A stretch of 64,000 nucleotides of DNA from Mytilus galloprovincialis (lineage: Eukaryota; Mollusca; Bivalvia; Mytilida; Mytilidae): contig NC_134846.1 in NCBI RefSeq assembly GCF_965363235.1, forward strand, positions 59,633,121 to 59,697,120, read 5' to 3'. Below are positions 49,018 to 58,205 of this stretch, piece by piece (positions within the stretch are counted from its first letter, which is position 1; each line of letters starts with the position of its first letter). The notes beneath the pieces are model-generated. The model worked only from the letters and a program-made list of their open reading frames with translations. It ran no database searches and was not told the DNA's origin. Both the position numbers and the translations under genes were made by a program.

Positions 49018-50376
49018 TTGTTGCATGGGGTATAATTAGTTTAGTCTATTTTAGTACAAAATGTAATTAAATAATTAAATTTTAAACTACAACATATTAT
49101 CTCAGAGGAAAAAATTGTCATTTACATGTATGGCATGCATGTGTGCACATATTTATTTTTGTGAGAACCTTATTTATTTTTTCAGTGAAAATTTTATAAC
49201 AGATTTGAGGTATGATACCCTATGATGGGAATAATACTCATGAGTCTGAGTCATGTATCAGGATCTTTCCAAATGTATGTATCATGTTTACTACAAATTA
49301 AGACTCCTTAGTAAGATACCTGTAAGATTGTTGTGGGGCTCATAAGGAAGGATCCTATCCTTTTTAGCCCACCATATTCAGGGCTCACACTACTTCAGAA
49401 TTATAGGGAGAAGTGCTCATTCGCGCGGTGCGCTACAATGTTTGGATTTTACTATAGTATAAAGGGTCATATATAAATTAAAGAACCTTAGTGAGCACGC
49501 TCACATACCCCACGTCCCCACATTGTCATTGGAGAAATTAAATAAGTATAAGAAAAAAAAATTGTATAAGAAAAAATATTGAATAATAATTTCCTGTCAA
49601 TATACATAGTATGTCCTTATTATCTACAAAATTTCATGAAATTATGTTGGTGTTTTCAGAGGAGTTGAGATGACAAACTGTTGCAGAAGTACATTGAAGC
49701 AAATAAGTTTAAAGGGGTATAACTCCTAGAAAAAAAATTGAACCGTAATTTCCTGTTAATATGCACATCTACATAGTATGTCCTTATTATCTACAAAGTT
49801 TCATGAAATTCTGTTGTGTGGTTTGAGAGGAGTTGGGATGACAAACTGTTGCAGTAGTACATTAAAGTAAATAAGTTCAAAGGGGCGTAACTCCTAGAAA
49901 AAAAATTGAATCGCAATTTCCCGTCGATATGCACAACTACATAGTATGTCCTTATTATCTGAAAAGGTTTCGTGAAATTCTGTTGTGTGGTTTGAGAGGA
50001 GTTGCGATGACAAACTGTTGCAGTAGTACATTAAAGTAAATAAGTTCAAAGGGGCGTAACTCCTAGAAAAAAAATTGAATCGCAATTTCCCGTCGATATG
50101 CACAACTACATAGTATGTCCTTATTATCTGAAAAGGTTTCGTGAAATTCTGTTGTGTGGTTTGAGAGGAGTTGCGATGACAAACTGTTGCAGTAGTACAT
50201 TAAAGTAAATAAGTTCAAAGGGCGTAACTCTTAGAAAAAAAATTGAATCGCAATTTCCCGTCGATATGCACAACTACAGAGTATGTCCTTATTATCTGAA
50301 AAGGTTTCGTGAAATTCTGTTGTGTGGTTTGAGAGGAGTTGCGATGACAAGAAACAGGACTGACGGACGGACGGAT

Positions 50377-50409
<33 letters not shown>

Positions 50410-53400
50410 TCGTTGCGTGGGGTATAATAATGTTCTTTTTATATTGTTCAATTCATATCTGAGTGAGTATACAATTAAAGTAACATTTCAAATTAAAAGT
50501 TGTTTAAGTTTTACTAAGGTTCTTGTGAGAAACTACCAACTAAATATTTAATATCTAGCACTAAAAAAAAAAATTTTTTATTTTAAAAAATGTAAAGAAA
50601 TTATAATATATCAATTACAATTTAATTCAAAACCTCTCTTGTGTATGAAATTCACTGTTTCTCATTAAAATATATAAAAGTTATTAAGCTGGGCCATAAT
50701 ATATTGATATTAGTATATGAAACAATCCATTCAAAATATAGGGAATTATATACACCAATCAATTAGATGTAACCAAAAGTCTCTTAATGCGTGTGGAATA
50801 CGTAATTTTTCCCTTTGGGATCAATATTCTTCTGTCAGCTGTTCCATCCGTGCGTCCGTAGTAATTATTGTAAAAGTACGGATTTCGGTCTTAGCTGCTC
50901 CGGTTCAGATCTGTAGTTAATAAATCGGTCAATGGCGGACGAATGCAAGAAAATTTACAAAAATAAACGATGTTTGACAAGTTATTTGGAAAGGAACATG
51001 ACGTTTTTAATGCAATAAATGGATTAAACATTTACTGAAGGCAACTTTTATGACGTTTAAATGAAGTAACAAACTTATTTTGCCGCTGAAATTTAGGTTT
51101 TCGAGTAACAAGCACTGGAACTTGCGGAAATGCATGAAGGGATAAAAAGTTGCATTTTTGTCAAGTTACCTGCTACACACTGCAAAGACAATGCTTCAAC
51201 ATCTTTTCTTAAGATAATGAATCGTTTATGTCTAAATTTCTTTAGTTATCAATAAAAAAATGTTTCATCAACTTGGTAAAAATTGAAAATGTCCGATGTC
51301 AGACGGAAGCGACTGAAAGCGAGTATCGTCAAGAACAGGGCGCCTTGTTTTCGCTTTTGGGGGTCGGGGAAAGCGAAGTGACAGTCGGGAAAGCGACTTC
51401 TTCACCCAAGTCGCCTGGTAGCGTGAGCCCTGCATATTTTGGTACACTTTTAAAACTAATACAATCATCAATCCTGCATGATTTGGTGCAATATTTCATA
51501 CAATTAAAAAGTTATATATAAAATTATTTCTTCTTCTTCTTTAAGTTTCTAGTGATCCTACAATTATTGAAGATTATTCGCCAGGTGTTGACTATAAAAT
51601 TTATAATTTACACTGTAGCAAGAAAAATAAAACCAGGTGCTCCGCAGGGCGCAGCTTTATACGACCCCAGTGGTTGAACCCTGAATAGTTGGGCCAAATT
51701 TGGTCACAATATTCAAGCTTGATTCCGTCTGAATTTGGATTGTGATCAAATTTTTGACATAATATAGGTTTTTGTTACAAAATTAATGTGGTCAAAGATC
51801 TAACAAATCTATTGCACAATACTGTGCAATTGAAGATTTCTTCTTGAAACTTGAAAAAAAGGAAGCCCTTTAAAAAATGGTAAACAAAAAATCCCCCCCA
51901 ACTTTTTGAACCCCCGTTGGAGCAATAACCCTTAAACTCAATCCCATGCTTTCCATTGCAGTATTGAACCTTGTAGTACAATTTCAGAGAGATCCATACA
52001 CTTAAACACAAGTTATTGTCATAATTGTTTGGAAACTAGAATCATGCTTCTTTTCGGCCCTTTTTTTGGCCCCTAATTCCTACATATTTTGGGCAATTAA
52101 CCCAAAACTTAATCCCAGCCTCCCCTTTGTTATATGGTACATTGTGGTACAATTTCAGAGAGATCCATACTATTACACATAAGTTATTGTCTTGAAACTG
52201 GAAAAAAGCTTGTTTTGACCCCTTTTTGGTCCTAATTCCTAAACTTTGGCTCCATAACCCCTAAAATGAATCCAAACCTTCTACTTGTGGTTTTAAACAT
52301 TGCGGTATGATTTTAGAGCAATTGAAATACTTCTAAGTTCTACACAAGTTATTATCCTGAAACTAGAAAAATGCTTGTTTTGGGCCCCTTTTGGGCCCTA
52401 ATTCCTAATCGGTTGGGACCATCATCCCCAAAATCAATCCCAACCTTCCTTTTGTGGTATTGAATCTTCTGAAAAAATTTCATGAAGATCTATTCACTTA
52501 AACTAAAGTTATAATCCGTAAACCAATGTGTCTTCGGAGGACGATGACGCAGACGACGACATCATACCAATATACCCAGAGCTCCAGATAAGAATTCACA
52601 AATTGGGTTTTTTACCCACCATTTTCTTACATGTATATAATTGGGTGATAAAGTTTATTGATTGCATTATCAATTCCAATTCACCCCTCATGTTAATATC
52701 AAATTGGGTTTTTCACCACCAAGCTCCTTAATGTATTGGGTTTTTTCATCAACACAATATTGAATATTTAGGCAATATCAACCCCAGATTTTTTTTTCCA
52801 TCTTAAATATGTTTCTTTCTTTGTTTAGCTGTTTTATTTGGTTTATTGACTGAGAAGCAATTGTAGGTTTAATTTGTGTTCCGTTTCAAACCTTCTGCCA
52901 GTTTTGTATTTTCTCATATAAACTGTAAAAAAAACGGATATATATGTGTATTCACAGGCACTCGTCTTATACCTTTATATAATAAATTCTGAGACCAGTG
53001 CCTGTGTGTGTATTCATTAATTAACCGTAAAATGAAAAAAATAGTATATAAACTCTAATTATACTTGAATGTTTTTGTTTTATTCCAATTTTCATAAATC
53101 TGGGTTTAGGTGTCTTTTATTAAAACTTTTGGTTTCTGATGCTTTATCATGTCATAATTGATTTGGCCTTTTTCCAACTGATTTCGTTTTTAAGGAAACC
53201 CTGCTTTTATTAGCAATGTTTTCGTTAAGGTACGCACACACGCCTGTTTGTTCGATGGACGCTTCCTAAAAACACTGGCTGAGTCTTGTTATCATCATAA
53301 CTTTCCCTAAGCTTTTCAAAAGAAGCAGAAAACATGCTTCTATTCAATATTTTTACCGGACATTCACTTTTGTTTTAATTCAATGTATGTTATGATAAAT

Positions 53401-54933
53401 CCCGAGCAATGCGAAAAAAATATGACTTCATGACACACGCTAATTGGATAAACGCCGAGAAGATCGAAATGTTTTCAAAAAAACGTGTACCTATCGAGCA
53501 ACGGAAAACTCTAACAGGGACCCATTTCAGCTACTTGATGCAGGGATCTATTTTTAGAACGAAAGGAAATTTCCAATTATAAATATTATAAAAATAGTTT
53601 ACGCGACGACTGTAAACAGATAAGGGTAAATAACGCAAATGGTAGTCAATAAAAGGGTTGAGAACTCATGGTTTTGGAATATAATTGGGTTTTCCTTTGA
53701 ATTAATTGGGTTATTGAACCCTGCAATGGGCAATTGCATTGGGTTTTTTATTATTTGTATTGCGTGATCACGCAAATACGCAGCTTATCTGGAGCTCTGA
53801 TACCATCCAAAAAATGTTTTGGGGTCATATAAAAATCAAAATAACATATGCACATTTGAAAAATAAATTTAGATAAAACTATATACATTTGTTAACAGAA
53901 TAGTTAGGGATAGAATATGGGGATGAGAGCAGATTCTGAGAACATAGATCTTGAATCCCTGTACTTTACTGCATGATACTTTTTGTTGTGGCAGATGATT
54001 CCTATTTATAACTGGTCGTGGATAAAATGAATATTTATAACTGTCTTAAGATGTTTGTATTTGCTTAAATGAGTGAGGATTGCTATGTCTGGTTCTATTG
54101 TCTAGTGGGATCAAAAGGTTATGTGTAGGGACTGCAACAATTTCATGTATAATTTTGTTAAAGAAAACGTCTGTATGGTAAACGCCTAATTTCAAGTGGG
54201 TACCAATTTAGGTCGGTCTTCATTTTAGTACAAAAAATGTAACTGAGCTGGTGTTATGGAAGGGTTGCATGAGAAGCATGTTGCTCTTGTCTGAACTTTT
54301 TCGATTTGTGAAATTTGCTGTTTTGATGTGGATCCCAAATTATTGAGCAGTACTCTAATTTTGGTCGGACAAGAGCTTTAACTTTCGGAAAGGCTATTTT
54401 AGGTTTCTGCGAATAAATCCAAGAGATTGATTTACTTTTGATGTCATGTTATCGATATGTTTGTCACATTTTAAATTTGATTGAAGAGTTAGGCCTAAAT
54501 ATTTTATAGAGTAGACTTTTTCTAGAGAGTTATTGTGTAATTTATAAGTGAAGTAGGTTTGCACTGAAATGTTGCACTATTTGTGTCAAAAGACATTGGT
54601 ACCTATGACAATGCAATCTTATTTCTGGATGCCCATCAACAGATCAACGTTGCACCTTAATCACAGCCAAATGGCTCGTGACGAATTGAATATTCTGGGT
54701 AAGAATAAAAAAATGTAGGCAAAGCTTGTGGCTATGCACCATAGATATGGTCACGTGACACATAACTAATTTAAGAGGCGCCAGTTCGATCAGTGTGTAT
54801 AATCAGTATAGCTTTTGAATATATTTACTTCTGCATCATCCCATCGTATATCATTTTTTCTATCTGAAGGGGCCAGATTTCTATCCCTTCCCATTAATTC
54901 GTCGAGCATCGAGGCGAGAACATTCGCAGCCAT
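38691..54933 (-). CDS. LUC7L3: LUC7-like 3 splicing factor, complete, 10 exons
   Basis: Minus-strand exons 54933-54829, 47824-47758, 47121-47082, 45308-45170, 42225-42148, 41656-41561, 41148-40978, 40513-40290, 39934-39396 and 38788-38691 join in phase to 518 residues. The start MAANVLASMLDELMGRDRN and NDIRWDD fit the LUC7L3 N-terminus. Zinc finger 1 (CCCH type) spans about 37-64 (CKYYLCGFCPH...GPCEKLH). A helical middle follows (VGYEEDFHRYLQSL; LGCEGKVEEAQGVMKL). Zinc finger 2 is C192, C195, H211, H217 (VCTVCGALLVVGD...EHLMGKQHAGYARI). Residues 233-307 are KERE-rich and 307-487 RS/RD-rich. LUC7 proteins bind U1 snRNP and influence 5' splice-site choice in the nucleus. Intron 1 (about 7 kb) is filled with repeats. 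The final exon may extend past the stop to a strong donor at 38654/38653. Confidence 0.95.
38934..39194 (+). mobile_element. Pearl-like element, family A, single core unit
   Basis: AGAATGTGTCCCCAGTACACGG head, one core unit, no acgg array beyond a short remnant, and a CTATCGTAGGTGGGGCAT end. It lies in the last LUC7L3 intron. Confidence 0.75.
39472..39668 (-). repeat. 33-nt coding minisatellite in LUC7L3
   Basis: Six in-frame units encode variants of the 11-mer RDKDHKSRERS on the minus strand. Units differ mainly at synonymous sites plus one RDKDHK to SDKDQK change, so the peptide repeat is kept. Antisense ORFs over this region are artefacts. Confidence 0.9.
42230..43114. other. LUC7L3 intron 4, proximal part, no recognised feature
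   Basis: AT-rich intron DNA with a poly-T run at about 42857. Short ORFs at 42671 and 42894 show no motif and lack splice support. Confidence 0.4.
43115..43555 (+). mobile_element. Pearl-like element, family A, two core units
   Basis: AAGAATGTGTCCAAAGTACA head, two core units of about 185 bp, a gacagacggacgaaagaacgg array, and a terminal hairpin with arms near TGCCCCTCTAC and GTAGGTGGGGCA. It is the most complete family A copy in the window. Confidence 0.85.
44545..45030 (-). pseudogene. Possible decayed ORF of unknown origin
   Basis: Two overlapping minus-strand ORFs (113 and 64 residues) have unusual Cys/His content, including ALHCIGSKHLNDMEL, which faintly recalls a BED-type finger of DNA transposons. 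There are no splice sites placing it in LUC7L3, in whose intron it lies. Could equally be chance. Confidence 0.2.
45480..45523 (+). ncRNA. Hammerhead ribozyme motif, CTGATGA type, decayed arms
   Basis: CTGATGA (45486-45492), helix II GTC/GAC with a 7-nt loop, GAAA, a decayed helix III (CGCCTG), TC, then TGTCAT. The core and helix II are intact; helix I (GCGTCA with TGTCAT) has two mismatches and helix III has lost its palindrome. It lies in a repeat continuing to about 45560 (ATCCTGGTATCTATGATGA), also present reversed at 56880-57000. Confidence 0.65.
45856..47007. mobile_element. Non-coding TIR element with about 85-bp inverted ends and TA duplication
   Basis: Left end CAGCAGATTCCAACGAGTAT and the matching reverse complement at 46988-47007; similarity continues inward for about 85 bp with interruptions. 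Flanked by TA on both sides (45854-45855, 47008-47009), as for Tc1/mariner insertions. No transposase. It lies in LUC7L3 intron 3. Confidence 0.8.
47916..49035 (+). mobile_element. Pearl-like element, family B, about six 170-bp core units
   Basis: Head GAACCTTAGTGAGCACGCTC, then about six tandem units of about 170 bp (each with tagtatgtccttatta and ttcatgaaattctgttgtgt), then gacggacggacggacgg and a hairpin with arms near TATACCCTCCGCAAC. This is the head, tandem core, ACGG array and hairpin layout of bivalve pearl elements. ORFs are repeats of the core on the minus strand. In LUC7L3 intron 1. Confidence 0.88.
49300..49440 (+). repeat. Dispersed repeat beginning AGGGCTCAC
   Basis: The end CAGGGCTCACACTACTTCAG...GGGAGAAGTGCTC resembles the reverse complement of 51290-51435. 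Class unknown. Confidence 0.4.
49482..50428 (+). mobile_element. Pearl-like element, family B, about five core units, the last ones nearly identical
   Basis: Same head as the copy at 47916, about five core units, (ACGG)n and the same terminal hairpin. The last three units (49890-50340) are almost identical to one another, pointing to recent unit amplification. It lies 450 bp from the first copy in the same orientation. Confidence 0.88.
51290..51435 (-). repeat. GC-richer dispersed repeat (AGGGCTCACGCTACCAGGCG)
   Basis: A locally GC-rich patch with repeated aagcga words; ORFs exist on both strands but codon structure is not convincing. It shares its first 12 bases, and looser similarity after them, with 49379-49440. 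Confidence 0.4.
51632..53844 (+). mobile_element. Pearl-like element, family C, split by a TIR element
   Basis: Head GGTGCTCCGCAGGGCGCAGC, several diverged core units of about 165 bp (words taattcctaaactttgg, cataacccctaaa, gaaactagaaa), then gacgatgacgcagacgacg and a hairpin split between 52576 and 53800 (left ACCAATATACC, right ATACCATCC...GGTCATATAA). The 1223-bp element at 52577-53799 interrupts the hairpin. Confidence 0.78.
52577..53799. mobile_element. Non-coding TIR element, 16-bp perfect ends, 5-bp duplication ATACC
   Basis: Ends CAGAGCTCCAGATAAG and CTTATCTGGAGCTCTG are perfect inverted repeats. ATACC is duplicated at 52572-52576 and 53800-53804. The interior has repeated AATTGGGTTTTT words at both ends, so subterminal inverted similarity extends further. 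No transposase. The 5-bp duplication fits some hAT-related groups; the superfamily is unresolved. Confidence 0.9.
53900..54580 (-). mobile_element. LINE RT C-terminal fragment (CR1/Jockey group)
   Basis: On the minus strand, 54550-54400 reads YSIKYLGLTLQSNLKCDKHI, then SKVNQSLGFIRRNLK, followed in other frames by LEYCSIIWDPHQ and further pieces. YLGxxL...HI...K...LGFxRRNL and LEYCSxIWDPH are standard for CR1/Jockey-group ORF2. Several frameshifts and stops make it dead. It lies in LUC7L3 intron 1, in the same direction as the gene. Confidence 0.8.
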
Positions 54934-55030
54934 GATGCTCAATCTATAGGCGATAGTAAACCACAAATTGAGACCGGCTAAAACCATGTGTATCCGGTTT
55001 TGTTGTAGGGGGTAAAAAATGGTGTCCAAG
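54934..55030 (-). promoter_or_regulatory. LUC7L3 5' UTR / core promoter side
   Basis: About 100 bp separate the LUC7L3 start codon from the palindrome at 55031-55072. No TATA box is evident. In-frame codons continue upstream without another good start, so the ATG at 54933 is preferred because it aligns with the family N-terminus. Confidence 0.3.
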
Positions 55031-55072
55031 CAAGGATTTGTATAGTAATAATTTTTACTATACAAATCCTTG
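55031..55072. repeat. 42-bp palindrome with 7-bp flanking direct repeats
   Basis: Arms CAAGGATTTGTATAGTA and TACTATACAAATCCTTG are perfectly complementary over 17 bp with an 8-base spacer. GTCCAAG lies directly on each side (55024-55030 and 55073-55079). It could be a tiny foldback insertion with target duplication or a product of template switching. Confidence 0.9.
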
Positions 55073-55079
55073 GTCCAAG

Positions 55080-55245
55080 TAATCGAATAATCACAATTTT
55101 TTTGCCAATGTAATCAAATAATCATTAATAATTCTTAAACAAGATAATCAAAAATACAGTCCTAGAGTATCAAATAATCATGAAATATTTCAGTCTGGTA
55201 ATCAAATAATCAGTATAAAAATAGTCAAATAATCACATAATCAAA
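55080..55245. repeat. Degenerate (AATCAAATAATCA) microsatellite
   Basis: Recurrent AATCAAATAATCA words with short interruptions lie upstream of LUC7L3 next to the palindrome. Confidence 0.7.
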
Positions 55246-56299
55246 AACCCCATGAGGAGGCTCAAACATAGAACAGTTTCAATATACAGAGACATATAAT
55301 ATTTGTCTCTGCTATATATGATAAGAGACATATCATAATTGTAAATTGTAATGCACGTCTCTGAAATAATATAAGGACACGTTATATGGTTCCATATTTG
55401 ACCCGAGCCTATTCATTAACTGTTTGTGAAAAAATGACTTGAAAAAGACTAAAATGAAATCAGAGAAAAAAGCTGAGGAAGAAATATCGTGACGGTCGAT
55501 TTGCCAAGAATACAATTATTCAGTGTATAAACTGAATCAGTATCCGCAATGCGGGAAAGGAAGAATAGATTTGTCAATTTGCTAAAAAAACAATTATACT
55601 CGGTGTGTATTTTCTACAGTGTAAATGCAATAGGCGTTGTGTTGGTGAGTCAGAACAGTCTTTTCTATTAACACGTATGAATAGTTTCAAATTGACAATT
55701 ATATAGAAGTTTTAAAAATGTCACAATGTGTATACTCATGGAAATTCTGTACTAGTCTATATTAGTATAGAAACTCCCTGGACAGTATACTTTTCAGGTG
55801 GGGACTATAATTTAGTTTATTTCTTGCCAAACCTTTATAGATACAAATATAGTGACTGTGTGCATTCATTTATAAATGATCGAAAGCAAACGAGACAATC
55901 TGATTATACATTATTGAAAGTGTACTAGTTCGGTAACAGTCATTTCGGTCCGTGTAACACTTATCAATTCAAAATTTTAAAAAGTTTTGATGAAATTTTA
56001 GATTTTGGGAATTTTGATCACAGTTCTAAAATATCAAATTTCCAAATTGTGTAAAAGTTTTGAATTTTGAAATTTTAACCAAATAATTAAAATATTAAAA
56101 TTCTAAATATCGTTTTTAAACTTGATAGTTTAGAAATTTGACCAAACTTTAAAAATACTAAACTTATAACGTGCAATTTTGATTATTTCATTTTTTGAAA
56201 GTTTGATTTTTTTAAATTTTGGATTAAGATATCAAAAAATAGAAAAGGGTCGAAAAGAGGGGTACATGTACATGTAAACTTCGAAACGAAGTAAAAGCG

Positions 56300-56323
56300 G
56301 AACGAAACGAAACGAAACGAAAC
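56300..56323. repeat. (GAAAC)n microsatellite
   Basis: About four to five GAAAC units with minor variation next to the inner edge of the left inverted-repeat arm. Confidence 0.8.
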
Positions 56324-56938
56324 AAAATGAAATACAATATACTGATACTTAAAAGTTGTATAAAATAAAACCACAGGCAGACAGTTGTAGGCGGTGAAAA
56401 ATTGGATGGCAAAATAAATATTTCTCAAAAGATGAAAATTCATTTAAAAACAAGACAAACGGCTCTGATAATGACCATTCTACTAGTTGTCCCAGCACCC
56501 ATTTGTATTATCTCATTTGATTTCAATTTGTTTCTGTTTTGTTCTACGACTCCTTATTTTCTGCAATCATGTCGCCAGATGAATATATATCATTCCATAT
56601 ACATTTTGAACGACCATCTTTAACGTTTTAATCAACTATTTCTGTTCTTTATAAATTGTTGACCTTAAATATTCAGATTTGAGCGTTCCTGATGAAAATA
56701 TATTGCCTTGTATCAATGATTTCAGTTCTAAGTATTGGTACGGTAGGAATACTGAATTCATGGTGTCGCAATGAACGTGCATGTGCTATAGTCTGGAATG
56801 TGGGAGGTTTTTGATATACATTTTTACGCTGAAATTAAGAGTAAGATAAAATATTAGTAGCTTGGAGCCAGGATACTGTTATAAGATATCTACATAAACT
56901 CATCATAGATAGATACCAGGATGTAAAATTTTGTATTT

Positions 56939-56982
56939 GCGCCAGTCGCACGTTTCGTCTACAAAAGACTTATCAGTGACGC
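56939..56982 (-). ncRNA. Hammerhead ribozyme motif, reverse orientation, decayed core
   Basis: Read on the minus strand: GCGTCA, CTGATAA (core consensus CTGANGA is broken at the conserved G), helix II GTC/GAC, GAAA, CGTGCG, AC, TGGCGC. Helix I is well paired. The core change predicts loss of activity. It belongs to the same repeat as 45480, with the same downstream ATCCTGGTATCTA. Confidence 0.6.
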
Positions 56983-57429
56983 TCGAATCAACTTAAGTTA
57001 AATAGGCCAATAAAGTCAAATAAATCTTAAAAGGCCAAATAAAGTAAGCGTTAACATCCAATTTATCGTTCTGGGGTGCATTTCTTTAACCTAAATCTGT
57101 AACATGTTTCAGTATAATGTTTTAATTGAAATCAGAAACATGATATAATGTATAATATAAAAACAATATGTTTTAGAAAATTTTCTGTTTTCTGTTTCTA
57201 TATTTAAGCAAACTGCCGTCAACGACCATATACATTGACATAGGCCTACCGGTAGTTGATGTAGTAGCTCATTCCTTTGTAGATCTGCAAAAATTCATGC
57301 ACTACAAATTTGATTCCAGAAAATTTTAGCACAAAACAATTTCTAACTGCCATGACTGCACAATTAGTTATTGTGACTGTCAATGGACAGCTGAGAATAT
57401 GCAAATAGATGTAGTACACAATGTAGCTA

Positions 57430-58205
57430 TGTTGAATTAGTTGTTCCGAATTGCACCTTCAATGATTTTCGCCAGTATTTTCTACTCACCAGACTGAGAG
57501 GAACGTTTGAAGCTATACTTTGCTACATTGATGACTTTAAGCTTGAATGCACACATTCAGAGCTGGTATGCCAAACAATTTCTCTAGAGAAAAGGGTATT
57601 TCATATACCTAGTGGTACTAGGGAATTACCAAGAATTAATCCGTGGTATTACAGACAGATTTGATGTTCCGAATACAAGTGTTAATCGTAGGGTTACCAT
57701 TCGACAATGTTGCAGGGTATACCGGTATGTAACAACCAGAGAAAATTTACATATGTATTCTGTGGATCTTCAGTTCATCTTTATATGCCGAAGATCCAAA
57801 AATATCTTCCTAACATACTTTTAGGAGATCAAGCTTATCCTTTGGGATAATGTTTTTTTAAAAAGTACCAGGCCACTGCATGGAAAGCTCTCTAACCAGC
57901 AAACCGGTTCAACAAGTGTTTGTCTATAATAAACAGCAACCAATTAAAAAAAATCTTTTGGCGTTTTACATGGTAGATTAATGTTTATATTTATGAATGT
58001 TGAAATAATAGTCTTCATTCCTGCACTGCATGGTGTGTGATTCATGCACACTAGAAAACATCTTTTCAGAACATGAAGATGACCTCGATTTTTTTCTTCT
58101 GGAAGTTGATAATTGTGATGTTGGACAGCAACATGCTATTCAATGCAATAGTATGTCTGTGATAGGTGCTAGAGACAATGAAATAAGATTAATGAATAAT
58201 TAAAA
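57430..58205 (+). mobile_element. PIF/Harbinger transposase relic
   Basis: Frame pieces read NDFRQYFLLTRLRGTFEAIL (57450-57510), then GNYQELIRGITDRFDVPN and TSVNRRVTIRQCCR (57615-57715), matching the N-terminal FRxxFRLxRxTFExLL and helix-turn-helix part (ADRFDVSKSTVHR) of HARBI1-type transposases. A piece at 58025-58204 (LHCMVCDSCTLEN...IGARDNEIRLMNN, stop) resembles the family C-terminus (LHNxC...RD). The DDE catalytic middle is missing and at least one frameshift lies between the first two pieces. Confidence 0.6.

Noticed and set aside
48000-50428. CRISPR array, suggested by regular repeats of about 170 bp
   Set aside because: The units are contiguous with no unique spacers, in an intron-bearing eukaryotic genome.
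48674-50451. Repeated minus-strand ORFs of 69-82 residues
   Set aside because: They are the tandem core of pearl-like elements read through; identity between them reflects unit homogenisation, not a protein family.
51273-51521. 82-residue ORF in a GC-rich patch as a gene
   Set aside because: It overlaps a dispersed repeat and has no splice context or recognisable motif.
56660-56715. GAGCGTTCCTGATGA resembling a hammerhead start
   Set aside because: No matching helix II or GAAA follows, so the core is absent.
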